Of a stretch of 64,000 bases of DNA, positions 8,736-16,665 are shown piece after piece. Where the stretch lies: the NCBI GenBank assembly GCA_902592675.1, contig CACJFJ010000002.1, positions 62,001 through 126,000 on the forward strand, read 5' to 3'. The position numbers and the translations under genes were made by a program. Source of the DNA: an uncultured Pelagibacteraceae bacterium. GTDB taxonomy: Bacteria > Pseudomonadota > Alphaproteobacteria > Pelagibacterales > Pelagibacteraceae. Numbering within the stretch: position 1 is the stretch's first letter; every line of letters begins with the position of its first letter. The notes beneath the pieces are model-generated. The model was not told the DNA's origin and ran no database searches. It saw nothing but the letters and a program-made list of their open reading frames with translations.

Positions 8736-9466
8736 AAAATACAAACATTATAGCGATGGCAGGAATGGGTAAAAGATTCTTGAAATTTAATGCATCTACA
8801 CCAAAACCTCTTCTTTTAATAAAGAAAAAACCAATGTTTCACTATGCACTGAAAAGTCTACCGAAGTCTGACGAAAACATATTTATATGTAGCAAAAGTT
8901 TAAAAGGAAACCCAATTTTGACTTCTTATTTTAAAAAAAATTTAAAAAAAAAAAAGATTATTTATTTAAAAAAAAAAACAAGTGGTCAAGCAAGTACATG
9001 TAAAATCGCATCAAATTTTTTGAAAAATAAAAACAATGTAATATTTAGTTCTTGTGATTATTATTATAAATTTGGGAAAAAAAAATATAAAAGATTAATT
9101 CATCAGTCTGATGTAGTTGTTTTTGCTCACAGACCAACAAAAAATAATATTTTAAATTTTAATCAATTTGGATGGATTCAAAAAGATAAAAAAAACTTTG
9201 TAAAAAAAATTGAATGTAAAAAAAAGGTTTCTAAAAACCCTAAAAAAGATCTTGTCATTGTAGGTTCATTTGCATTTAAAAATATTGATATTTTTAATAT
9301 TTCTTACAGGGAAATGATTAGAAAAAAAGAGAAAATACGAAACGAATATTATATGGATACTGTAGTAAAAAACGCAAAAAAACTTAATTTTAAAATTACA
9401 TATCTTTTAGTAAAAGATTTTAAAAGTTTTGGAACACCAAAAGAATTTAAAAGGTTTTCAAAATGA
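8732..9466 (+). CDS. Sugar-phosphate nucleotidyltransferase
   Basis: The 244-residue protein is a NTP_transferase (RmlA/GlmU-like) GT-A fold enzyme. The N-terminal nucleotide-binding loop reads MAGMGKRF followed by TPKPLLLI, where K in PKP is the phosphate-contacting lysine. SGQASTCKIA near 85-95 matches the base-recognition segment, SSCDYY near 107 matches the metal-binding position, and ECKKKVSK corresponds to the EKP-like motif near 165. It would activate a sugar phosphate or polyol phosphate with a nucleotide. No C-terminal left-handed beta-helix is present, so no acetyltransferase activity is expected. It overlaps both neighbours by 4 bases. The pentulose-phosphate epimerases upstream make a pentose- or pentitol-derived substrate plausible. 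Confidence 0.82.
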   Translation: MKNTNIIAMAGMGKRFLKFNASTPKPLLLIKKKPMFHYALKSLPKSDENIFICSKSLKGNPILTSYFKKNLKKKKIIYLKKKTSGQASTCKIASNFLKNKNNVIFSSCDYYYKFGKKKYKRLIHQSDVVVFAHRPTKNNILNFNQFGWIQKDKKNFVKKIECKKKVSKNPKKDLVIVGSFAFKNIDIFNISYREMIRKKEKIRNEYYMDTVVKNAKKLNFKITYLLVKDFKSFGTPKEFKRFSK

Positions 9467-10197
9467 CACAAAAAAATCTTTCAATTATTATACCTTCTTA
9501 CAATGAATTAAATAATCTAAAGTCTCTTTTAAAGAGTTCAAATCGAATTGTAAAAAAAAATAGAAAAATTGAAATTATCATTGTTGAGAATGGCTCGACT
9601 GACGGATCTTATGAATATATTGTTAATAATAAAAAAAAATTTTCATATGTAAAAATTGTTAGTGTTAAGCATAATTTGGGATATGGACATGGTATTAAAT
9701 ATGGTCTTAAATTTGCTAAGGGAAATATAGTTTCGTGGACACACGCTGATTTACAATTTGATATTAAGGATGTAGTGAAATTTTTTTTAAAAAATGAGAG
9801 TAAAATAAAGTTGAAAAAAATTGTTGTCAAGGGAGTTAGGGAAAATAGATCTTTTTTTGACATTTTTTTTACAAAAGGTATGTCTTTAATTGTAAATTTT
9901 TTTTTTAATACAAAAATTTATGATATCAACGCACAGCCTAAAATGTTTTCACAAAAAATTGTTAAAAATGTTATTAAATTTGGGCCTGACGACTTTTTAA
10001 TAGATTTGTTTTTGTTACTAATTGTTTCCAAGAATGGGTATGCTATTAAAGAATTCCCCTTAAGAGTTAAAAAAAGGTTTAACGATGAAGCTAAAGGTGG
10101 CGGTAGTTTTTTTGGAAAAATTAAATTAACACTAGCAACTTTAAAATATATTTTATCTTTAAAAATAAATTATAATAAAAATAAATGGAAATTATAA
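9463..10197 (+). CDS. Family 2 glycosyltransferase, DPM1-like
   Basis: The 244-residue protein begins LSIIIPSYNELNNL and has ENGSTDGS near 48 and HADLQFD near 105, the pattern of polyprenyl-phosphate glycosyltransferases (DPM1/GtrB group), where a D-x-Q-like motif binds metal and donor. It lacks the two C-terminal membrane helices found in GtrB-type enzymes, so membrane contact may be through partners such as the GtrA domain encoded 3 kb upstream. The likely job is loading an activated sugar onto undecaprenyl phosphate. The start overlaps the nucleotidyltransferase stop by 4 bases and the stop overlaps the GDPD-like gene by 13 bases. Confidence 0.85.
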   Translation: MTQKNLSIIIPSYNELNNLKSLLKSSNRIVKKNRKIEIIIVENGSTDGSYEYIVNNKKKFSYVKIVSVKHNLGYGHGIKYGLKFAKGNIVSWTHADLQFDIKDVVKFFLKNESKIKLKKIVVKGVRENRSFFDIFFTKGMSLIVNFFFNTKIYDINAQPKMFSQKIVKNVIKFGPDDFLIDLFLLLIVSKNGYAIKEFPLRVKKRFNDEAKGGGSFFGKIKLTLATLKYILSLKINYNKNKWKL

Positions 10198-10775
10198 TTC
10201 ATAGAGTAAATACTGTAAAAGAATTAAATAAAATTCCAAAAATATTCGGGGTTGAGATTGATATAAGATCACATAATTCAAAGTTAATTCTTAATCACGA
10301 CCCACATAAACCAGGCGATAAATTTGATGCTTTTTTAAAAAAATACAATCATGGCACACTTGTATTAAATATAAAGGAGGCAGGAATCGAAGATGAGGTT
10401 TTAAAAAAGGTAAAGAGGTCGAAAATAAAATCATATTTTTTATTAGACATTGAATTCCCTTATATTTTTAAGTGCTTGAAAAAAAAACAAAAAAATTTAG
10501 CTATTCGTTTTTCTGAAAACGAGCCTATAGAAAATGCAAAATTAATGACTAAAAAATTTAAATGGTTATGGATTGATACATTAACAAAACTTCCTATCAC
10601 AAAAAAAAATTTAAAAATTATAAAAGGATATAAAACATGTGTTGTATGTCCTGAAAGATGGGGAAGACCGGGAGATATTAAAAAATATATCAAAAAGATG
10701 AATATTTTAAAGTTTAGACCAAGTGCAGTTATGACATCATTTAAATATGCAAAAAAATGGCAAAAGTTTTTATAA
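10185..10775 (+). CDS. GDPD-like phosphodiesterase-family protein
   Basis: The 196-residue protein shows the glycerophosphodiester phosphodiesterase signature in compact form: H6-R7 at the first strand (IIHRVNT), E24 and D26 in GVEIDIRS, and H38-D39 in LILNHDP. These are the metal- and acid/base positions of the GDPD TIM barrel. At 196 residues it is shorter than the usual 240-250, and it has no signal peptide, so it acts in the cytoplasm if it is active. It starts 13 bases inside the glycosyltransferase gene and ends the plus-strand cassette 3 bases before the convergent membrane-protein gene. A glycerophosphodiester or similar phosphodiester of the surface polymer is the likely substrate. 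Confidence 0.75.
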   Translation: MEIIIHRVNTVKELNKIPKIFGVEIDIRSHNSKLILNHDPHKPGDKFDAFLKKYNHGTLVLNIKEAGIEDEVLKKVKRSKIKSYFLLDIEFPYIFKCLKKKQKNLAIRFSENEPIENAKLMTKKFKWLWIDTLTKLPITKKNLKIIKGYKTCVVCPERWGRPGDIKKYIKKMNILKFRPSAVMTSFKYAKKWQKFL

Positions 10776-10778
10776 AAT

Positions 10779-12254
10779 TTATCTGACTGTTAAATAATAA
10801 TAGTAATCTGTTTTAGTAATCAACTCTATATTTGGTTCTCTATCATACTTATAAGCGATCTTTTCATCTTTTGTAATGATAGTTTTGATATCACAATATT
10901 TGTTTTTTTTACCAAGTATAACTTGATCAGGATAGTAATTGTCAAAATAGGGATGCATCAAAGTCCATCCTCCCCACGTACAAATATCATAGATATTTCC
11001 CTCTAATTTATTTGTATAAAAATTTAAATCATCAGAAAAAATATTTTTATATTCTAAATTTTCTTTTTTGAACAAATGGACTAAATTTTCATTTATATCA
11101 TTATTAATTCTATATTTTTCATTAAAGTTTTCATAATATTTTTCAGTTAAATAAAACAAATGACCAATTAAAAAAAATAATATTGTATAAAGAGGTATTT
11201 TTTTGTCAGATAAAGAGTCAAAAAATGATAGTATCACAATAAAACAAAGTAATAATATTGGAAAATAGCCTTTATGAAATCCAGGTAAAACTATTATCAT
11301 AAATGATAAAAAGAAAATTAAAGCTAATAAAACAATCAATTTTCTTGAATAATAATAAACAATTAAAAAGCAAATTATAAATGGGTAAATAATTTTAAGT
11401 GCATGTAATGAAAAATTTTTAAATTCTTTGAAAATTATATCTTTTTCTAAATCAAAAATACTAAAATTTTTAACATTATAATCTACTAAAACATTTTTTA
11501 AATTTCTCCAATCTCCCCATTCGTTCACAAAAAATATCATATGTAGACGAAATTTCGTTTGCCACATCTCAAAGCTATTAATAAAAAAAAGATGAGAGTA
11601 TGCAATTGTAATTGGCAAAATCAAGCTAAAACCATAAATCAAATATTTTTTATAATTATAAATTAAAGGCCTATCTTTGATAAAAGTTTCAAATATTACA
11701 AAAAATAGATATAGAAAAAATAATGCAACTATACCATGCTGCCTAAACAAAACAGAAATTCCTAAAAATAATATACCGAGAAAAATAAATATTTTTTTTT
11801 TAATTAAATAAAATCCATAAAAAAACATTAAAAAACCGTTATAGAAAGTGTACAGAAACATTGTTTCTGAGGGATTAAAACCAGGAGAGATAATAATTAT
11901 TAAATGTGAAATTAAAGTTAATAATATAAAAATATTTTTATTATTTTTAATTTTTAAAATAAAATTTCTTGTTAAAATGCTTACAAAATAGCTACTTGTA
12001 ATGATTAACAAAGAAACAATAAAATTGAATAAAGATAAAGAATTTGAAAAAATTAAAGAATAATAAGCAAATCCAGGACCATATAATCCATTGATAAACT
12101 TAAAGTTTCCGTCAAGTGACGTAATTTTAAATATAAATAAAATATCGTTATTATGTGGGTACCCATCAATCAAAATCATGCTGTAAAAATAGATGCATAA
12201 AAAAATAACCAAAAAAACATTTAAAAAATTTTCTTTTGTAATTGAGGGTTTCAT
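10779..12254 (-). CDS. Polytopic membrane protein, probable GT-C glycosyltransferase
   Basis: The 491-residue protein has about ten to eleven hydrophobic helices and an acidic first periplasmic loop (DGYPHNNDILFIF near 30), as in GT-C polyprenyl-phosphate-dependent glycosyltransferases where a loop Asp or Glu coordinates metal. The last about 110 residues are soluble and include a NIYDICTWGGWTLMHPYFDN segment, a likely periplasmic domain. I do not recognise a specific family. It is 20 bases downstream of another GT-C-like gene on the same strand, so the two are probably one operon for adding sugars to a lipid-linked glycan at the periplasmic face. Confidence 0.6.
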   Translation of the reverse strand: MKPSITKENFLNVFLVIFLCIYFYSMILIDGYPHNNDILFIFKITSLDGNFKFINGLYGPGFAYYSLIFSNSLSLFNFIVSLLIITSSYFVSILTRNFILKIKNNKNIFILLTLISHLIIIISPGFNPSETMFLYTFYNGFLMFFYGFYLIKKKIFIFLGILFLGISVLFRQHGIVALFFLYLFFVIFETFIKDRPLIYNYKKYLIYGFSLILPITIAYSHLFFINSFEMWQTKFRLHMIFFVNEWGDWRNLKNVLVDYNVKNFSIFDLEKDIIFKEFKNFSLHALKIIYPFIICFLIVYYYSRKLIVLLALIFFLSFMIIVLPGFHKGYFPILLLCFIVILSFFDSLSDKKIPLYTILFFLIGHLFYLTEKYYENFNEKYRINNDINENLVHLFKKENLEYKNIFSDDLNFYTNKLEGNIYDICTWGGWTLMHPYFDNYYPDQVILGKKNKYCDIKTIITKDEKIAYKYDREPNIELITKTDYYYYLTVR

Positions 12255-12274
12255 TAATTTATTTTGTAAAATTT

Positions 12275-13438
12275 TTATTTAATCTTAAGTTGTTTTTTTA
12301 TTTTTTTTAAAAAAGTATAAAATATTATCTTAATATAATAATTCAGTTTTTCTTTAGAGATAATTGTTTCTAGAAAGCCTAGAGCCAAAAATAATATAAT
12401 TATTTTATAACCTATTCTAGTGCTATTTCTTGTCCAACCAATCAGGTCTTGGAAAAAAACTAAATCTAATGCCACAAAATCTACCAAAAAAAATAAACAG
12501 CAGCTTATTGTGTACAAAAGGTAAAATCTGTTCCAGAAATAAGCTATTGCAAGAACTGGGATTGCTAAATATTGATTTGCTAGATGGTTGGATAAAAGAA
12601 CTACTGAGATTAAATATAGATAAAAAGTTTTTATTTTATTTTCTTTATCTAAAAATAAACCAAGTAAAACTAGCGAAATAAAAAATAAATTTTTATAACC
12701 AATGTAGGTACCAAGATGTAAAGGAGTAAATAATTTCCAAAAAGCAGCATTTTCGTTGCTTCCCACATATCCTAAAATATAATCAAATATAATATTATAA
12801 CTGTTGTCAAATAAAATAAAACTCATAAAGAATATAAACAAAGGCACCGCTACAATAATTATTTTTTTTAAAAATTTTTTTTCTTTAATTGCAATCCAAA
12901 TTGGGAATACTATCAGTGTGTGTTTTATTGTAAGTGAAATACCCATAAAAATGCTGAAAAAAATGAAACCTAATTTTTTTTTATATTTTTCAAATAATAA
13001 AATAGATACAAGTCCAACTAAAATTGCCAAATTATCAAATTGAGAGTGATAACCTGTAATAAAAATAGATATTGGGTTTAAAAAAAACAATGATGAAATT
13101 TTCAAAGAATGAATCTTTAAAACAATAAAGAAAATTGCAAGATCACCCAGAGTAAGTAATAACATTACTTTAAATCTCAATGATTGAATTTCATTTTCTA
13201 AAAAAAAAGGTATTTGATCTAAAAAATGCAATATGTAAGACCATGTGGGAGCGTAGTTCATCCCAGTTTCATAGATAGGTCCATTAAATTTTTTTACGTC
13301 TGCATATAATCTCCAATATTCCATATCAACATTGTATCCATATAAAGAAATGGCTATTCTTAAAGACGTTCCAATCAATATAATAAAAATGATAAGATGA
13401 GATTTGTTATTTAATATATTTTCTTTAATTTTTGGCAC
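12275..13438 (-). CDS. Polytopic membrane protein, ALG6/ALG8-like GT-C glycosyltransferase
   Basis: The 387-residue protein has about nine membrane helices. The first large loop contains DMEYWRLYADV near 36 followed by NYAPTWSYILHF near 60, which matches the acidic first loop and the following YPP/YAP-type segment of ALG6/ALG8-like and related bacterial GT-C mannosyl- or glucosyltransferases. FFLNPISIFITGYHSQFDN near 120 is also typical of that group (NP and HxQFD-like). It would use a polyprenyl-phosphate sugar in the periplasm. It heads a two-gene minus-strand unit, divergent from a secreted unknown protein with 47 bases between the starts. Confidence 0.68.
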   Translation of the reverse strand: MPKIKENILNNKSHLIIFIILIGTSLRIAISLYGYNVDMEYWRLYADVKKFNGPIYETGMNYAPTWSYILHFLDQIPFFLENEIQSLRFKVMLLLTLGDLAIFFIVLKIHSLKISSLFFLNPISIFITGYHSQFDNLAILVGLVSILLFEKYKKKLGFIFFSIFMGISLTIKHTLIVFPIWIAIKEKKFLKKIIIVAVPLFIFFMSFILFDNSYNIIFDYILGYVGSNENAAFWKLFTPLHLGTYIGYKNLFFISLVLLGLFLDKENKIKTFYLYLISVVLLSNHLANQYLAIPVLAIAYFWNRFYLLYTISCCLFFLVDFVALDLVFFQDLIGWTRNSTRIGYKIIILFLALGFLETIISKEKLNYYIKIIFYTFLKKIKKQLKIK

Positions 13439-13485
13439 AATACAATTTACTATATATTAAAACAATTTGTTGTATATATTGAAAT

Positions 13486-14049
13486 ATGAAACTTAAAATA
13501 TTTCTATTAAAATTATTTATTTTAGTATTATTTAATAGCTCATTTTTAAATGCTGAAACAAAAATAAGCTCACATTGGAACAAAGATAAAATTGGTCCTA
13601 CCTCAGAAAAAGATGCTATTGATAAATTTTTAAATAAAAAAAAATTAGATCCAGTTGAAGGAATTTGGTTTCAAGAAAAATTAGGAACTGTTTTGATTAT
13701 AAAAGACGAAAGTAAAAATTTAGCTTATTTAAAATTTGTAATAAAAAGTTTAGAAAACCATCATTTAGATGGAACATTATTTGGAACAATATATAGACTA
13801 AAAGACATTGATAAATTTGCTGTTTTTGAAAGAATGAATTCCAAAAAAAAAATAGACGATACTATTTTAGGGTTCATGAGAATTATGCTCAAAAAAGGGG
13901 AGACAAATGAAAAGGCAATTTCTGTTGATGAAAAACAAAAGCTCAGGAATAAATTAATGAAATCTGAATTTGCTTTAGTTGATAATTTTTCAAGTGAGTC
14001 AAGAAAAAATATAAATTATAAATATTCACTAAAGAAAATTTTTCCATAA
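13486..14049 (+). CDS. Secreted protein of unknown function
   Basis: The 187-residue protein begins with a typical signal peptide (MKLKIFLLKLFILVLFNSSF, predicted cut after LNA-E near residue 24), so it is exported. The mature part starts with a hydrophilic stretch (SSHWNKDKIGPTSEKDA), then DPVEGIWFQEKLGTVLIIKD near 55-75, which looks like a small beta-strand domain opening of the DPxEGxW type seen in several secreted beta-rich proteins. I do not recognise a family. It is 1 base ahead of the cytidylyltransferase start and so belongs to the plus-strand group running to 16643. Confidence 0.6.
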   Translation: MKLKIFLLKLFILVLFNSSFLNAETKISSHWNKDKIGPTSEKDAIDKFLNKKKLDPVEGIWFQEKLGTVLIIKDESKNLAYLKFVIKSLENHHLDGTLFGTIYRLKDIDKFAVFERMNSKKKIDDTILGFMRIMLKKGETNEKAISVDEKQKLRNKLMKSEFALVDNFSSESRKNINYKYSLKKIFP

Positions 14050-14050
14050 G

Positions 14051-14743
14051 ATGAACATTTGTTTAATACCAGCGAGATCAGGATCAAAAAGAATTAAAAA
14101 TAAAAATATAATTAATTTTTTTGGTAAACCTATAATTTCTTATGCAATACAATTAGCGAAAAAAAGTAAGCTTTTTGACGAAGTAATTGTTAGCACAGAT
14201 TCAAAAAAAATTGCAAAAATTGCTATTAGATATGGCGCAAAAGCACCATTTATAAGACCTAAAAATATGTCAAATGATTATTCAACCGACATTCAAGTGA
14301 TTAATCATTTTATAAAAATTACAAATCAAAAGAAAAAAAAATATAATTTTTTATGCTATCTATATCCAATAAATCCTCTTTTAAAAATTTCAACTTTAAT
14401 AAAATGTTTAAAGCTTATTAGAAAAGGAAATTGTCAAAAAGTGATGACAGTTGCAAAATTTAATTATCCGATTCAAAGAGCATTGTATAAAAACAGAAAC
14501 CAAAACTTGTTTTTTTTTAATAAAAAATATCAAAATTATAGATCACAGGATTTGAAACAAGCTTATCAAGATGCAGCTCAGTGTTATTGGTTTAATTTAG
14601 ATAAGATTAAACATTCGGGTATTAATAATAAGCTTACAACTAAAGGAATTGAATTAAATCAATTTGAATTTTGTGATGTAGATAATTTAGAAGATTTATC
14701 AAATTTAAAAAGGTTGTATAAGCTAAATAAAAAAAAAGTTTAA
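14051..14743 (+). CDS. CMP-nonulosonate-type cytidylyltransferase (NeuA/PseF-like)
   Basis: The 230-residue protein begins ICLIPARSGSKRIKNKNI, the CTP-binding P-loop-like signature of acylneuraminate cytidylyltransferases, followed by GKPIISYAI and VIVSTDSKKIA with the conserved STDS. YLYPINPLLK near 105 and QDAAQCYWF near 180 fit the PseF subgroup. The enzyme would activate a nonulosonic acid (pseudaminic, legionaminic or sialic acid) or KDO-like sugar with CTP. No NeuB/PseI synthase or aminotransferase of a nonulosonate pathway is present in the window, so the sugar would have to be made elsewhere. The stop overlaps the next start by one base. Confidence 0.85.
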   Translation: MNICLIPARSGSKRIKNKNIINFFGKPIISYAIQLAKKSKLFDEVIVSTDSKKIAKIAIRYGAKAPFIRPKNMSNDYSTDIQVINHFIKITNQKKKKYNFLCYLYPINPLLKISTLIKCLKLIRKGNCQKVMTVAKFNYPIQRALYKNRNQNLFFFNKKYQNYRSQDLKQAYQDAAQCYWFNLDKIKHSGINNKLTTKGIELNQFEFCDVDNLEDLSNLKRLYKLNKKKV

Positions 14744-15933
14744 TGACACTAAACAATATAACTTTGAATGTTAATAAAGTTTATTCAAAAAAAAATCCAT
14801 CAACATACTTTAGAAATTATAAAGGATTTAAAAAATTTATAGAAAATAAAAAAAAATTTTTATATGAATTAAAATTACCGTTAAAAATTTTTAAAAATTC
14901 TTCTTTAATTGATTTTGGCTGTGGTAGTGGTCAAAATTCTATCTTTTATAATATTTTGGGCTGTAAAAGCACTTTAGTAGAATATGACAAGCAATCATGT
15001 ATTAACACCTATAATCTTTTTAAACGGTATTCAAAAAATAAATTTAAAATAGTAAATACAGATATTTTTAATTTTAAATCTAAGAAAAAGTTTGACTTTG
15101 TTGTAAGTAATGGTGTCATACATCATACAAAAGATCCAAAAAAAAATATAAATATTTGTATTAAGCACTTAAAAAAAAATGGTTTCATTATCCTTGGCTG
15201 GGGTGAAATTTATGGTTTTTTTCAGAGAAATATTCAAAGGATAATTTTATATTCTATAAGTAGAAATAATCATGAAATTATAAAGTATTCGAAAATATTA
15301 TTTAAAGATCATTTATCTAGATCAGTAAAATTTAGCGGTCGCAAGATAGATGAGATCATTTATGACACATATATAAATCCAAGAATTAAAACAGTTAGTT
15401 TAGAGGAAGTTTTGAAAATTTTTGCTAAGAAGGATGTAGAGCTTTACTCCTCATATCAAAATATAGTAGATTTGATTAATTTAAATAATCTGCAAAATAG
15501 TCAATTCAAATTAATCGGTAATAACCTGAAGGATCGTAAAAAAATTTTATTAAATAATTTTTATAATTTTTCTTTATCAAATCAAAATATCAAAAAAATT
15601 GATAAATCTTATAGAATTTTTAACAATCTATTAAAAAAAATTGTTAACAAAGTAAACGATAAAAAATTTACAAACTCAAAAGTAACATTGCCATATTCTG
15701 AATTGAAACTTTTAAATAAAATGCTTTATAGTCTCAAAAAAGAAGAGCTTATAGATTTTCAGCACAATAAGATATTTTTTAAAGAGTTAGATTTAATTTT
15801 TAGGATTTTAAACACAAAGGAAAACAAGACCATTAAATTTCATAAAATAAAAAAAACCTTAAAGAAAGTAAAAAAAATATTTAAAGGATATAATGGGGTT
15901 GGCATGAATTATATTGTAGGTTATAAGTTATAA
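14743..15933 (+). CDS. SAM-dependent methyltransferase with C-terminal extension
   Basis: Residues about 55-165 form a class I Rossmann methyltransferase: motif I is LIDFGCGSGQNSI near 63, motif II an acidic VEYDKQ, then FDFVVSNGVIHHTKDP near 125, which is the Methyltransf_11/12 pattern. About 200 further residues are lysine-rich and helical with no recognised domain; a region near 310-345 (LPYSELKLLNKMLYSLKKEELI) resembles a winged helix. O- or N-methylation of a surface sugar or nucleotide sugar is likely from the context. It overlaps the cytidylyltransferase by one base and is followed after 2 bases by the PhyH-like gene. Confidence 0.8.
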   Translation: MTLNNITLNVNKVYSKKNPSTYFRNYKGFKKFIENKKKFLYELKLPLKIFKNSSLIDFGCGSGQNSIFYNILGCKSTLVEYDKQSCINTYNLFKRYSKNKFKIVNTDIFNFKSKKKFDFVVSNGVIHHTKDPKKNINICIKHLKKNGFIILGWGEIYGFFQRNIQRIILYSISRNNHEIIKYSKILFKDHLSRSVKFSGRKIDEIIYDTYINPRIKTVSLEEVLKIFAKKDVELYSSYQNIVDLINLNNLQNSQFKLIGNNLKDRKKILLNNFYNFSLSNQNIKKIDKSYRIFNNLLKKIVNKVNDKKFTNSKVTLPYSELKLLNKMLYSLKKEELIDFQHNKIFFKELDLIFRILNTKENKTIKFHKIKKTLKKVKKIFKGYNGVGMNYIVGYKL

Positions 15934-15935
15934 TT

Positions 15936-16643
15936 ATGTTAAAGGATCAAAATTATTATTCAAAAAAATATATCAAAGACGGGTATGTAGTTATTAAGAA
16001 TTTTTTTAATGGTAAAGAAATAAGGAACTTTGAAAAAAATCTAATTTCTGTCTACTCTAAATTTTTGAATAAAAAAATAAATAAAAAAAATATTCATGAC
16101 ATCATACAAGAAAATGAAAAAAATGGTAATTTTGATGATTTATATAAAGCTCTAAAAAATTATACAAAAAAAAAACCTTTTAAATCAGCATCTAAAAAAT
16201 TAAAGAAATTTAGTAATTTACTTTTCAATAAAAAGTTTGAGCCTATTAATTCAGGAATGGCCATAGGTATCAACAAATCTAAAAGAACGTCATATGAATG
16301 GCATCAAGAAAAACCATATTATAAAGATGTTTCAACAATTCATTATCAATTTCCAATCTTAGATCTTTGTAATCGTTCAAATGGAACTATGAGTGTTTTG
16401 GTGGGTAGTCATAATCTGGGATTTATTAGAAAAGTCGAAAATCATAAAGCGTCAAAAAAATCTATAAATTCTTTTGTTCCAAAAAAAATTAAACAAATTG
16501 CAAAAAAATATCCAGAAAGATTTATAACTATGGACGTTAAAGACGTTGTTCTGTTTAATGAAAACATTATTCACAGATCGAATAACAATATAACTAATAA
16601 AGTTAGATTCGCTGGGATAATTCGTTTAGTAGAGAAAAGGTAA
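15936..16643 (+). CDS. Phytanoyl-CoA dioxygenase (PhyH) family protein
   Basis: The 235-residue protein fits the non-haem iron(II)/2-oxoglutarate dioxygenases of the PhyH family. The iron-binding facial triad reads H123-x-E125 (EWHQEKPYY) and H213 (ENIIHRSNNN), with an arginine a few residues later (KVRFAGIIR) placed to bind 2-oxoglutarate. A glutamate in place of the more usual aspartate in HxD is noted. PhyH enzymes hydroxylate small molecules, lipids or sugars; in this glycan island a sugar or acyl group is the likely target. It sits 2 bases after the methyltransferase gene and is followed by a hairpin that overlaps its stop codon. Confidence 0.8.
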   Translation: MLKDQNYYSKKYIKDGYVVIKNFFNGKEIRNFEKNLISVYSKFLNKKINKKNIHDIIQENEKNGNFDDLYKALKNYTKKKPFKSASKKLKKFSNLLFNKKFEPINSGMAIGINKSKRTSYEWHQEKPYYKDVSTIHYQFPILDLCNRSNGTMSVLVGSHNLGFIRKVENHKASKKSINSFVPKKIKQIAKKYPERFITMDVKDVVLFNENIIHRSNNNITNKVRFAGIIRLVEKR

Positions 16644-16660
16644 ATTATATTACCCTTTTT
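16635..16660 (+). terminator. Probable intrinsic terminator after the PhyH gene
   Basis: The arms AAAAGGTAA (16635-16643) and TTACC plus TTTT (16650-16659, one bulged C) can form a nine-pair stem with a six-base loop, followed by a short T-run. The left arm contains the stop codon of the PhyH gene. It is weak in GC but correctly placed before the acyltransferase gene at 16666. Confidence 0.45.
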
Positions 16661-16665
16661 ACACG

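Noticed and set aside
12430-13043. Plus-strand frames of about 80 codons opposite the GT-C-like gene
   Set aside because: Antisense shadows without ribosome sites; the minus-strand membrane protein has clear helices and ALG6/8-like loops.
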